From: Agrococcus pavilionensis RW1
GTDB lineage: Bacteria > Actinomycetota > Actinomycetes > Actinomycetales > Microbacteriaceae
DNA length: 64,000 bases
Direction: 5' to 3'
Assembly (NCBI RefSeq): GCF_000400485.1
Contig: NZ_ASHR01000014.1
Span: forward strand, 62,001 to 126,000
The translations under genes and the position numbers were made by a program. This document shows positions 17,188-25,485 of this stretch, piece after piece; position 1 is the first letter of the stretch, and the number at the start of each line of letters is the position of its first letter. A model generated the notes under the pieces. The model was given only the letters and a program-made list of their open reading frames with translations, was not told the origin of the DNA and ran no database searches.

Positions 17188-18669
17188 GTGGAAGCTCTTC
17201 CTCAACCATCTGTGGAGGTTCCTGTGCCCGAAACTGCCGCTTCCGAGTTCGATCTGGCGATCATCGGCTCTGGTGGTGGCGCGTTCGCCGCCGCGATCCG
17301 GGCGACCAACCTGGGCCAGCGCGTGGTCATGATCGAGCGGGGCACCATCGGGGGCACCTGCGTGAACACCGGGTGCGTGCCGTCCAAGGCGTTGCTGGCC
17401 GCCGCCGATGCCCATCATGTTGCCCTGGACGCGTCGGTCAGGTTCCCCGGCGTCAGCACGTCCGTCGGTCGGGTGGACATGTCCGGGTTGGTGGCGGGGA
17501 AGGACGATCTGGTGGAGTGGATGCGCTCCGAGAAGTACGTAGACCTGATCGACGAGTACGGGTGGGGCCTGCGGCAAGGTGACGCCACGTTCACCGGCAG
17601 CGCCGAGGACCCGGTGCTGGAGATCACCGATGGCGGCGGGGCAGTGGAAACGCTGCGGGCCCGCCACTATCTGGTGGCGACGGGCTCGGCCCCGTGGGCT
17701 CCTCCGGTCGATGGTCTGTCTGAGGTCGACTACCTCACCTCGACGACGGCGATGGAGCTGCAGGAGGTTCCAGAGTCGATGATCGTGCTCGGCGGGGGCT
17801 ACGTGGCCCTGGAGCAGGCCCAGCTCTTCGCCCGGCTGGGCTCAAAGGTCACGGTGCTGGCCCGCTCCCGGCTGCTCTCCGGCGAGGAGCCCGAGGTCTC
17901 GAAAACCCTCATGGGTGTCTTCGCCGATGAGGGCCTCCGAGTGGTGCGCCGGGCTGTCGTCGAGTCCGTGGCCACCGACCCGGTCACCGGTGGCGTCGTC
18001 GTGGCCGCCACGACCCGCGCCGGGCGCGAGGAGTACACCGCGGACCGGTTGCTGGTGGCTACCGGGCGCCGGGCGGTCACCGAACGCCTTGGCCTCGCAA
18101 CGGTCGGGGTCGCCACCGGGGAAGGTGGGGAGATCATCGTGCAGGACACGTTGGCGACCTCCAACCCCCGGATCTGGGCGGCCGGGGACGTCACCGGGCA
18201 CCCAGAATTCGTCTACGTGGCCGCGGCCCATGGAGTCACCGCGGTGGAGAACGCCTTCAACGACGCTGGGCAACGGATCGATTACACCCACCTGCCTCGC
18301 GTCACCTTCACCTCTCCGGCTGTGGGCGCGGTGGGCATGACCGATAAGCAGGCGAGGGAGGCGGGCATCCGGTGTGAGTGTCGGGTGCTGCCCCTGGAAT
18401 ACGTCCCGAGGGCGTTGGTGAACCGTGACACCCGGGGTTTCGTCAAGATCGTCGCCGACGCCGACACCGGGCGGATCGTCGGGATCACCGCGGTGGCCAA
18501 GGAGGCCGGGGACCTGGCCGCGGCTGGGGTCTACGTCCTGTCCGCCGGGATGACGGTGGACCAGGTTGCGACCCTCTGGTGCCCGTACCTGACGATGGCC
18601 GAGGGCCTCAAGATCGCCGCCCAGTCGTTCCGCACCGACGTCTCGAAACTCTCCTGCTGCGCCGCGTGA
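17188..18669 (+). CDS. merA: Mercuric reductase
   Basis: 493-aa FAD/NAD(P)H disulfide oxidoreductase reducing Hg(II) to volatile Hg(0) in the cytoplasm. FAD motif GSGGGAFAAA, redox pair GGTCVNTGCVPSK (Cys58, Cys63), NAD motif VLGGGYVALEQAQ, and FAD motif IWAAGDVTG. The C-terminal vicinal pair KLSCCAA (Cys490-491) is diagnostic for MerA and accepts Hg from donors. No N-terminal HMA (NmerA) domain is present, only a ~20-residue leader. The GTG start has GGAAGG upstream; GTG 17224 is a possible alternative. Confidence 0.97.
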   Translation: MEALPQPSVEVPVPETAASEFDLAIIGSGGGAFAAAIRATNLGQRVVMIERGTIGGTCVNTGCVPSKALLAAADAHHVALDASVRFPGVSTSVGRVDMSGLVAGKDDLVEWMRSEKYVDLIDEYGWGLRQGDATFTGSAEDPVLEITDGGGAVETLRARHYLVATGSAPWAPPVDGLSEVDYLTSTTAMELQEVPESMIVLGGGYVALEQAQLFARLGSKVTVLARSRLLSGEEPEVSKTLMGVFADEGLRVVRRAVVESVATDPVTGGVVVAATTRAGREEYTADRLLVATGRRAVTERLGLATVGVATGEGGEIIVQDTLATSNPRIWAAGDVTGHPEFVYVAAAHGVTAVENAFNDAGQRIDYTHLPRVTFTSPAVGAVGMTDKQAREAGIRCECRVLPLEYVPRALVNRDTRGFVKIVADADTGRIVGITAVAKEAGDLAAAGVYVLSAGMTVDQVATLWCPYLTMAEGLKIAAQSFRTDVSKLSCCAA

Positions 18670-18713
18670 GAGCCACACCCTCCCCAGCACACCAGAGCCC
18701 GGAAGGAATGGAT

Positions 18714-19373
18714 ATGACGAACCCCGACGCTCGCCAGGTAACCGAACGGCTGGCCACCGCCGAGTCGGGGATGCAGCCATGGCTGTGGATGCCGATGCTG
18801 CGGCTGCTGGCCCAGGGCAACCCGGTGATCCTTGAGGACCTGGCAACCGCGGTGGGCCGCCCAGTCCAGGAGGTCCGTGGAGCCGTGGAAGCGGTGCCCG
18901 ATATCGAGTACGACGGTGAGGGGCGGATCATCGGCCTGGGTCTGACCCAGCGGGCGACCCCGCACCGCTACGAGACCGGCGGGGAGCAGCTCTATACCTG
19001 GTGCGCCCTGGACACGCTGATCTTCCCCACCATCCTCGGGGCCCCGGCCCGGATCGAATCGGCCGACCACGCCACCGGGGAGCCGGTGCGGCTCAGCGTC
19101 GACGGCTCCGGGGTCACAAGCCTGGAGCCGGCCACCGCCGTGGTCTCCCTGGTCAATCCCGAGGACCTCAGCTCCATCCGCTCGGCGTTCTGCCACCAGG
19201 TCCACTTCTTCGCCTCCGCTGGCGACGCCGCCCCCTGGGTGGAGAGCCACCCCGGGGCCAGTGTGGTCCCAGTGGCGCAGGCCTACCAGCTGGCCACCGC
19301 CCTGGCCCTGCAGATGCTCGCCCAAGCCAACAGCGACACTTTCGGCAACGGGGCGGACGGCGGCTGCTGCTGA
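18714..19373 (+). CDS. merB: Organomercurial lyase
   Basis: 219-aa enzyme that cleaves the C-Hg bond of organomercurials and hands Hg(II) to MerA. The catalytic set is present with near-canonical numbering: Cys97 and Asp100 in LYTWCALDTL, and Cys160 in FCHQVHFF. An odd feature is the extreme C-terminus, GGADGGCC, which ends in a vicinal Cys pair (218-219). ATG 18714 is chosen because GGAAGGA sits 7 bases upstream; ATG 18708 is too close to it. Its position directly after merA fits broad-spectrum resistance. Confidence 0.96.
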   Translation: MTNPDARQVTERLATAESGMQPWLWMPMLRLLAQGNPVILEDLATAVGRPVQEVRGAVEAVPDIEYDGEGRIIGLGLTQRATPHRYETGGEQLYTWCALDTLIFPTILGAPARIESADHATGEPVRLSVDGSGVTSLEPATAVVSLVNPEDLSSIRSAFCHQVHFFASAGDAAPWVESHPGASVVPVAQAYQLATALALQMLAQANSDTFGNGADGGCC

Positions 19374-19464
19374 ACCGCACGTCGCGCTACGCCACTGACT
19401 GCGCCGTCACGACGAGCTCGACGAGTAGAACCGAATGATCCCCCGAGTCTGAAGGAGAAAGATC

Positions 19465-20814
19465 ATGAGCGAACATTTCGACGTGGCGGTCCTGGGCATG
19501 GGTCCCGGTGGTGAAGTGGCAGCCAGCCGCCTGATCAAAGCAGGCAAGAAGGTTGCCGTGATGGAGCGGGAGCTGATCGGCGGAGAGTGCGCCTACTGGG
19601 CGTGCATTCCCTCCAAGACGGTGCTGCGTCCGGCCGAGGCACGCGCCGAGGTCCGCAAGGCTGCGGGTGTCTCCGGGGCCGAGGTGGATTGGGACGCCAC
19701 GAGGGAGTACCGGGACTACATGATCCGCAACCTCGACGACTCGGCCCAGGTTGCGGGTTACGACAGGCAGGGCGCCACCGTCATCAAGGACGAGGCCTAC
19801 GTCACCGGACCGGGGCGGATCCAGGCAGGGGACCGGGAGATCACCGCCGAGCACATCATCATCGCCACCGGCTCTGAACCCGTGATCCCCCCGATCGAGG
19901 GGATTGAAGAGATCACTGCCTGGACCAACCGGGAGACCTACACGACTCACGACCTGCCGCAGCGCGCCGTCATCGTCGGCGGCAGCGCCGTCGGAGTGGA
20001 GACCGCCACGTTCCTAGCCCACTTCGGCCTGCAGGTCACCCTCGTCCACCGCGGGGACCTCCTGCTGAACCGAGAGGACCCCCGGGTGGGAGAACTCGTC
20101 CACGACTACCTCGCCCAGACCGGTGTGGACATCCGCTTGAGCACCTCGGCGGCCAAGGCACGCCGTGACGGCGAGGACAGCGTCATCGAACTCGACGACG
20201 GCACCGAGGTCGCCGCCGACGTCGTGATCTTCGGCACCGGCCGCAAGCCCCGCACCCAGGGCCTGGGCTTCGAACACGCCGGGGCACAACTGGGCGAGCA
20301 CGGCCAAGTGCTCATCGACGAGCACGCACGGGCGGGAGAGAACCTATGGGCGATCGGCGACGTCACCGGGGTGATGCCGTTCACCCACGTGGCGAAGTAT
20401 CAAGGGCGGATCGCCGCCGACGCCATCCTGGGCCGCGCCCACGCCGCCACCTATGACGGGATCCCCCGAGTAGTGTTCGGCGACCCAGAGATCGCCGCTG
20501 CCGGCCTCACGCAGCAGCAGGCCGCGCAGCGCGGGATCCGCACCACTGCCACCGAACTGGACCTGTCCAACGCCATCGCGCGGCCCTGGACCTACGAGCA
20601 GGACCCTCGCGGACATCTGGGTCTGCTCGCCGACGCCGAGCGGAAGGTGCTGATCGGGGCGTGGGCGATCGGGCCGCAGGCCGGTGAGTGGATCCACCAG
20701 GCCTCCCTGGCCATCAGGGCGCAACTATCGCTGCAGACCCTGTTGGACCAGGTCGCTCAGTTCCCGACCTACCATGAGGCCTACCAGGCCGCGTTGGAGC
20801 AGCTGGAAGTTTGA
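19465..20814 (+). CDS. Second flavoprotein disulfide reductase of the mer operon
   Basis: 449-aa FAD/NAD(P)H oxidoreductase: GMGPGGEVAAS (FAD), GGECAYWACIPSK (Cys42, Cys47; the mercuric-reductase-like GGxCxxxxC site), GGSAVGVETATF (NAD), LWAIGDVTG. The C-terminal half has AQFPTYHEAYQAAL, with His and Glu as in dimer-interface catalytic His/Glu pairs. It lacks the terminal CC of MerA, so it is unlikely to be a second MerA. It could recycle a thiol (for example mycothione or oxidised thioredoxin) needed for Hg handling. GGAGAAAG precedes ATG. Confidence 0.85.
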   Translation: MSEHFDVAVLGMGPGGEVAASRLIKAGKKVAVMERELIGGECAYWACIPSKTVLRPAEARAEVRKAAGVSGAEVDWDATREYRDYMIRNLDDSAQVAGYDRQGATVIKDEAYVTGPGRIQAGDREITAEHIIIATGSEPVIPPIEGIEEITAWTNRETYTTHDLPQRAVIVGGSAVGVETATFLAHFGLQVTLVHRGDLLLNREDPRVGELVHDYLAQTGVDIRLSTSAAKARRDGEDSVIELDDGTEVAADVVIFGTGRKPRTQGLGFEHAGAQLGEHGQVLIDEHARAGENLWAIGDVTGVMPFTHVAKYQGRIAADAILGRAHAATYDGIPRVVFGDPEIAAAGLTQQQAAQRGIRTTATELDLSNAIARPWTYEQDPRGHLGLLADAERKVLIGAWAIGPQAGEWIHQASLAIRAQLSLQTLLDQVAQFPTYHEAYQAALEQLEV

Positions 20815-20966
20815 CGCCCCCGTGCCGACTCCACGTGCCCCACGACAGCCACCGGAGCCTCCCACAGGAACGGTTCCATACCCGCTTCATCGCAGCGGAG
20901 GCTACCCCGCACAGACATTTCCACCATTGTTGGGATTCAAAGGCCATCTCAGGACTGGGAGAAACC

Positions 20967-21356
20967 ATGCGTATCGGAGAGGCGGCTGCAGCCGTCGGCA
21001 TGACCACCAAGGCCCTCAGGTTCTACGAGAGCCAGGGACTGCTCCCACCGGCCGAGCGCTCCGCCAACGGCTACCGCGACTACCCGGACAAGACCGTCGA
21101 CAGACTAGAGTTCATCCACCGCGGCAAGGTCGCCGGACTGCCCCTGGCCGAGATCCGCGACATCCTCCGTGTCCGCGACGCGGGACAGGCCCCCTGCACT
21201 CATCTGACCCATCAACTGGCCCAGCAACTGGCCGGCCTGGACCGGCAGATCGCCGAGCTGACCGCTGTCCGGGAAACCGTTGCCGAGCACTACAAGAGAG
21301 CAGCGGAAGGCGACCCCGACCGGTGCGACGCCCAGCGGATCTGCAGCTATCTGTAA
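20967..21356 (+). CDS. merR: MerR-family mercury-responsive regulator
   Basis: 129-aa regulator. The N-terminal winged HTH reads MRIGEAAAAVGMTTKALRFY then ESQGLLPPAER. The dimer helix follows. Three Cys (77, 120, 126: APCTHL, DRCDAQRICSYL) align with the Hg-binding Cys spacing of classic MerR (82, 117, 126). It probably acts on the two dyads at 15069-15090 and 17131-17152. It is encoded last in the operon, 152 bases after the reductase. The frame is open upstream, but ATG 20967 is where family similarity begins. Confidence 0.9.
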   Translation: MRIGEAAAAVGMTTKALRFYESQGLLPPAERSANGYRDYPDKTVDRLEFIHRGKVAGLPLAEIRDILRVRDAGQAPCTHLTHQLAQQLAGLDRQIAELTAVRETVAEHYKRAAEGDPDRCDAQRICSYL

Positions 21357-21692
21357 CCCTGGCGACCGCGGTTCGACCCCGGGCCCATACGAAAAGTGAT
21401 CGCCTGCCACCGCTCAGGATGAGGACCGCGTCACCGCCCCTTCGGGTTCCGGCGGCTGCGGCACTACATCCACGGACAGCCCCGCCGACGGCCAGGCCGG
21501 GCGCATGACGGACCGCCCAACACGCGGACCCGCGGAAGTGAGTGCGATCGGGACGGCCGCGGAGTCTTTCTGCCCCTCGATCGCAGCCTTCTTCAGCAGC
21601 ACGGGTGTCAGCGGCAACCACGTGCCCAATAGGCGTTCCGTAACTGGGGCACGTTGCGGCAGCATCGACGGCCCGACCGACCCTGTGGCCGG
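21357..21692. other. Junction stretch without a convincing gene
   Basis: Follows merR and precedes the resolvase remnant. An 83-codon ORF on the minus strand (21414-21665, containing LGTWLPLTPVLLKKAAIEGQ) has no recognisable family or start context. Probably boundary DNA of a former transposon carrying the mer genes. Confidence 0.4.
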
Positions 21693-21949
21693 CTGCCGTT
21701 CAAGGCGCTCGGCATGGTCGCGGCGTTCGGAGCGAACCTCATCCGGGCGCGCACCCGCGAGGGAATGGCGGTTGCGAAGGCGAAGGGGCGCTTCCGTGGG
21801 AAGAAGCCGAAGCTCTCACCGCGCAGGAAGCGCACCTCGTGAGACTGCATCAGCAGGGCACCCACACCAGCGCCGAGATCGCCGAGCTCTTCGGCGTCGC
21901 CCGCTCGACGGTCCTCCGCGCCATCGAGCGCGCCGGCACCCGCCCCTAG
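21693..21949 (+). pseudogene. Serine resolvase/invertase, C-terminal remnant with frameshift
   Basis: The first frame gives LPFKALGMVAAFGANLIRAR, TREGMAVAKAKGR and RGKKPKLS, the end of a serine recombinase catalytic domain and its arm. The frame then breaks near 21820. The next frame continues LTAQEAHLVRLHQQGTHTSA and EIAELFGVARSTVLRAIERA, the HTH domain, to a TAG at 21947. The N-terminal catalytic Ser half is missing. Inactive; it marks a former Tn3-type or similar transposon. Confidence 0.85.
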
Positions 21950-21965
21950 CGACGAACCGCGGGGA

Positions 21966-22208
21966 GGTCTGGGGCGGGAGCGCAGCGAGCGTTGGATGGT
22001 CGAACGAGAGCGGGCCGAGCTTCGCTGCGCCGCCGGGTGAGCCAATCGTCTCGAAGAACTGCACGTTGACGTAACAGTCACTCCACTGCTCTGGTAGGTC
22101 GTCCTTGTATTGGATGGCCTCGACGGGCCGGGCAGGTTCGCAGGCGCCGCAGTCGACGCACGAACGGTCCGTCTCTTGGACGCACGGCAACGCGATCACC
22201 TAGGTCAT
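21966..22208 (-). pseudogene. Broken FdxA-type ferredoxin gene
   Basis: Minus-strand remnant of a 7Fe/bacterial-type ferredoxin: ATG ACC TAG, then VIALPCVQETDRSCVDCGAC, then EPARPVEAIQYKDDLPEQWS and GSPGGAAKLGP. Compared with the family there is a TAG stop at codon 3 (usually Tyr), loss of the segment between the first Cys cluster and CVDCGAC, and Arg where the last cluster Cys should be (CEPARP for CEPxCP). The homology ends at ALPPQ without a stop. Non-functional. It is divergent from the regulator at 22257. Confidence 0.85.
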
Positions 22209-22256
22209 GCCTCGACGGTAGGCATTGCACCCGACTTCAACGTCTAGCGTGTTCCC

Positions 22257-22700
22257 GTGCGGATCTCCGAAGTGTCCAGACACAGCGGCGTGCCCGCGTC
22301 GACGCTGCGCTGCTGCGAGCGCATCGGCCTCATCGCATCCGACCGGGAACGCAACGGCCCTCGCGACTACGACGCGCAGGTGCTCGAGCGGCTCGCGTTC
22401 GTCGGCACCGCCAAGCAGCTCGACCTGTCCCTACCCGAGATCGCCGCGCTGCTCGACGTCGTCGAGAGCGACACCTGCACGCAGGTGCGCGAGTCGTTCC
22501 GCCCCCGGATCGCAGCGCGCCTGCGCGAGGTCGACGCACGCCTCTACGCGCTGCAACGCCTCCCCACCCGGCTCGACGCCGCCTCCCGCAGCGCCGACCA
22601 GTGCCCCGACAGCGGCACCCAGTGCCGGAGCGAATGCGTGCTCCTCCGCAGCGACGCATGCGACCCCGCCCGCCCCGACCGATCGGGCATCCGACGATGA
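22257..22700 (+). CDS. Cysteine-rich MerR-family regulator
   Basis: 147-aa MerR-type protein from GTG 22257. The HTH reads VRISEVSRHSGVPASTLRCC then ERIGLIASDRERN. The usual Tyr-Tyr before Glu is replaced by Cys-Cys. A possible effector region follows the dimer helix: SDTCTQVRE, DQCPDSGTQCRSECVLL, SDACDP, seven or more Cys in all. It overlaps the next gene by ATGA, so it most likely controls that transporter in response to a soft metal(loid). The inducer is not known. Confidence 0.82.
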   Translation: MRISEVSRHSGVPASTLRCCERIGLIASDRERNGPRDYDAQVLERLAFVGTAKQLDLSLPEIAALLDVVESDTCTQVRESFRPRIAARLREVDARLYALQRLPTRLDAASRSADQCPDSGTQCRSECVLLRSDACDPARPDRSGIRR

Positions 22701-23680
22701 TCACGCGCCTCGTCGAGCGGTGGGATCGGCATCAGATCCCCCTCTATCTCGCCGCTATCGCGGCGGGGGCGGCCGCTGGGCTCGTCGCGCCGCAGATCGC
22801 ACCGACGCTCGAGCACGCGATCGAGCCGGTGCTCATGGCGCTGCTGTTCGCGACCTTCCTCGGCGTGCCGCTCATCGACGTCGGCCGCGCATTCCGCGAC
22901 TCACGCTTCATGCTGACCGTCCTGATCGCGAACTTCGTCGCCGTGCCCGCCATCGCGTGGGGCCTATCGCGGGTCGTCGCCGACGACCGCGCCCTGACCC
23001 TCGGCGTGCTGCTCGTGCTGCTGACGCCGTGCATCGACTACGTCATCGTGTTCACCGGACTCGCCGGCGGCGCCCGAGCCCGCCTCCTCGCAGCCGCACC
23101 GCTGCTGATGCTCGTCCAACTGCTTCTGCTGCCGCTCTACCTGCTGCTGTTCGTCGGCCCCGACTTGCTCGCCGTGATCGACGTCGCGCCATTCGCCGAG
23201 GCCTTCCTGCTGCTGATCGTCGTGCCCCTCGCGGGCGCCGCGATCGTGCAGGGCATCAGCCGTCGCCACCCGATCGGACATCGCATCGAGACCACGATGG
23301 CCGGCGCGATGGCGCCCCTCATGATGCTCACCCTCGCCATCGTCATCGGCTCTCAGATCGCCGCCGTCGGGTCCGAGATCACGAACCTCGTCCGAGTGCT
23401 GCCGCTCTTCGTCGTCTTCGTCGTCATCGCCGTCGCTGCCGGCCTGCTCGCCGGCCGCGCGGCACGGCTGGACGTGCCGGCGACGCGGGCGGTGATGTTC
23501 TCCCTGGCGACGAGGAACTCCCTCGTGGTCCTGCCCCTCGCACTCGCACTCCCGCCGACGCTCGGCCTCGCACCCCTCGCCGTCGTCACCCAGACGCTCG
23601 TCGAGCTCATCGCCATGGTCTTCCTCGTCCGCTTCGTCCCACGCCTCGCCCCAGAACCGGCGTCCCTCTCGCGCGAGTAG
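22697..23680 (+). CDS. ArsB/bile-acid-symporter-superfamily transporter (arsenic-resistance type)
   Basis: 327-aa membrane protein with about ten hydrophobic helices, no signal peptide and host-like codon use. Typical stretches are LLFATFLGVPLIDVGRAF, LLVLLTPCIDYVIVFTGLAG and SLATRNSLVVLPLALALPPT. The last, with N and P in a broken helix, matches the BASS/ACR3 fold. In such proteins the Cys in TPCID suggests arsenite or related export. Coupled to the Cys-rich regulator by a 4-base overlap, so the two form a small regulated operon. Substrate unproven. Confidence 0.82.
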   Translation: MITRLVERWDRHQIPLYLAAIAAGAAAGLVAPQIAPTLEHAIEPVLMALLFATFLGVPLIDVGRAFRDSRFMLTVLIANFVAVPAIAWGLSRVVADDRALTLGVLLVLLTPCIDYVIVFTGLAGGARARLLAAAPLLMLVQLLLLPLYLLLFVGPDLLAVIDVAPFAEAFLLLIVVPLAGAAIVQGISRRHPIGHRIETTMAGAMAPLMMLTLAIVIGSQIAAVGSEITNLVRVLPLFVVFVVIAVAAGLLAGRAARLDVPATRAVMFSLATRNSLVVLPLALALPPTLGLAPLAVVTQTLVELIAMVFLVRFVPRLAPEPASLSRE

Positions 23681-24148
23681 CTACACAGACTCGCGAGCAC
23701 TAGGAGGCCCGCGCGCCACCACACCCGCCCGGTTCAACTCCCGAAGAAATAGCAATGCGCTAATTGGTTGCGACCGCCCTTGTTTCTGGTGCTCGCCGGC
23801 TCCGTTGGTGACGGCGCGTAGTGCACTCTAGGGGTCTGCTCGCCGGGTGCGGCGGTAGCCGAACGAGGTGATCGTCCAAGCACACCGGCGCAACGCGGCC
23901 GCTCGGGGTTGCCGGGTACGAGGTCGTGCGGCTCCCCTTCCGTAGCATCGGCGGGCCGAAAAAACCCCCCAGACTCGTACACAGCGCGAGCACCAGAACG
24001 CGAAGCGGTACGGGCGGGACCTGCGCTAGGCCTCCCTCCCCCCCCTGTGAGACATCGATCGAGAGCGTCCTCAGATCGCGCGGCATTCGGGGGCCACGTG
24101 CGACGTGACCGCGCTGCAAGGAGCCGCTCGTAGCGCGAAGGCCCGTTT
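23681..24148. other. Degenerate stretch left of the IS element
   Basis: About 470 bases with no ORF that resembles a protein. It contains homopolymer runs (A6C6 near 23960, C9 near 24040). It lies where the rest of the truncated ATPase gene (25486-25905) would be if the IS were a simple insertion, but no continuation of that gene is seen. Confidence 0.5.
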
Positions 24149-24175
24149 TGAACCGTCCCCGGTTCTCTGCCGCTC

Positions 24176-25123
24176 CTATGCGGGTGCCAGCGCCGGGTGG
24201 CATGGCGTTTCGAGGTCAGCGTAGTACGCGGCCTCGAACTCCTCGGGCGGGACGTCGCCGAGGGTCGTGTGCAGGCGTCTGGCGTTGTACCAGTCGACCC
24301 ACTCGGCCGTCACCCACTCGACGTCCTCGAGCTGCTTGAGGGGTCCGGTCCGGAACGGTGAGTCGTCGCGGATCGCCTCGGTCTTGAACAGCCCGATCGT
24401 GGACTCGGCGAGCGCGTTGTCGTAGGCGTCACCGATCGATCCGATCGAGGCGGCGATGCCCTCGAGCGCGAGCGTCTCGGCGAAGCTCACGGACGTGAAT
24501 TGCGACCCGGCATCGCTGTGATGGATCAGGCCGTCGCCGGCCGCACGCCCGGCCCGGTCGCGCCGCCACAGACCCATGCGCAGCGCCGTGGTCACCAGCG
24601 GTGTCGTCTTGCTCGTCGCGGCCTGCCAGCCGACGATCGCGCGCGAGAAGCAGTCGATCACGAACGACACATAGACGAACCTGGCCCAGGTGCGCACGTA
24701 GGTGAAGTCCGCCACCCAGCGCTGGTTGGGGGCCAGCGCGGTGAAGTCGCGCTCGAGCAGATCCGGCGCGCGCTCGGCGTTCCGATCCGGGACCGTCGTC
24801 CGCACGCCGCGTCCGCGGACCCGGCCGTTGAGGCCGAGATCACGCATGAGCCGGTCCACGCGCCGCTGGGACACGTCGTGGCCGCTCCGGCGCAGATGCG
24901 CCGTCATCTTCCGCCGCCCGTACATACCCTCCGGCGTGCCCACGGTCGCCAGGAGCGCGTCGATCACAACCGCGTCGGCAAGGTCTCGGCTGCTGGGCTG
25001 GGCGCGCTTCCACCCCCGGTAGGTCCGCGCGGCGACCCGCACGCCCTGCTCGCGCAGGACCTGGCAGATCGACTCGACCGCGCGGCCCTTGGCTCGCTGC
25101 TCGTCGATGAACGCGACGATCAG
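24176..25123 (-). CDS. IS3-family transposase OrfB (DDE integrase)
   Basis: DDE-type catalytic protein. HTH_21-like region: EGMYGRRKMTAHLRRSGHDV and RVDRLMRDLGLNGR. Catalytic core: WVADFTYVRTW (first Asp), LIHHSDAGSQFTS (second Asp), SIGDAYDNALAESTIGLFKTE (Glu), then WVDWYNARRLHTTLGDVPP. The frame is intact from about 25123 (LIVAFIDEQRAKGR), without a good start, and is -1 relative to orfA in their overlap. OrfAB would therefore be made by programmed -1 frameshifting, the usual IS3 strategy. Confidence 0.9.
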   Translation of the reverse strand: MIVAFIDEQRAKGRAVESICQVLREQGVRVAARTYRGWKRAQPSSRDLADAVVIDALLATVGTPEGMYGRRKMTAHLRRSGHDVSQRRVDRLMRDLGLNGRVRGRGVRTTVPDRNAERAPDLLERDFTALAPNQRWVADFTYVRTWARFVYVSFVIDCFSRAIVGWQAATSKTTPLVTTALRMGLWRRDRAGRAAGDGLIHHSDAGSQFTSVSFAETLALEGIAASIGSIGDAYDNALAESTIGLFKTEAIRDDSPFRTGPLKQLEDVEWVTAEWVDWYNARRLHTTLGDVPPEEFEAAYYADLETPCHPALAPA

Positions 25124-25431
25124 CGGCGTCGGGGGTCGAGTTCCCCGGCGAAGAAAACCGCCGCGTCCCGCAGGATCGCGTTCGCCTCGCGCAGCTCACG
25201 GTTCTCCCGCTCCAGCCGCCGCACGCGCTCCGACTCGCTCGTCGATGCGCCTTGCCGCTCGCCGGCGTCGACCTGCGCCTGCCGCACCCATCGGCGCAGC
25301 GACTCGGCCCCGAAGCCGAGCCGTTTCGAGACCGTCTCGCACGCGGTCGTCAGGTTCGGATACTCATCGAGATGGTCGAGCACGAGCCGGACCGCTCGCT
25401 GCTTCGTCTCCTCCGGGATCTGCTTCGGCAT
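25120..25431 (-). CDS. IS3-family transposase OrfA
   Basis: 103-aa HTH protein that binds the IS ends: MPKQIPEETKQRAVRLVLDH then VSKRLGFGAESLRRWVRQAQ (HTH), then a leucine-zipper-like coiled coil (RVRRLERENRELREANAILR). ATG 25431 is taken; ATG 25440 is nearer to GGAAGGAAG and is possible. Ends in the overlap with orfB. Confidence 0.9.
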   Translation of the reverse strand: MPKQIPEETKQRAVRLVLDHLDEYPNLTTACETVSKRLGFGAESLRRWVRQAQVDAGERQGASTSESERVRRLERENRELREANAILRDAAVFFAGELDPRRR

Positions 25432-25485
25432 GATGACCATCTTCCTTCCAGACTCGAAAGGAACCGGCATCAAACCGGGGACGGT

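Noticed and set aside
21414-21665. 83-codon minus-strand ORF after merR
   Set aside because: No recognisable family, no ribosome site, and an atypical composition; kept only as a note under the junction stretch.
23760-24203. Minus-strand ORF running from the IS end into the degenerate stretch
   Set aside because: It starts inside the IS, reads as low-complexity Pro/Arg/Thr sequence and does not continue the truncated ATPase.
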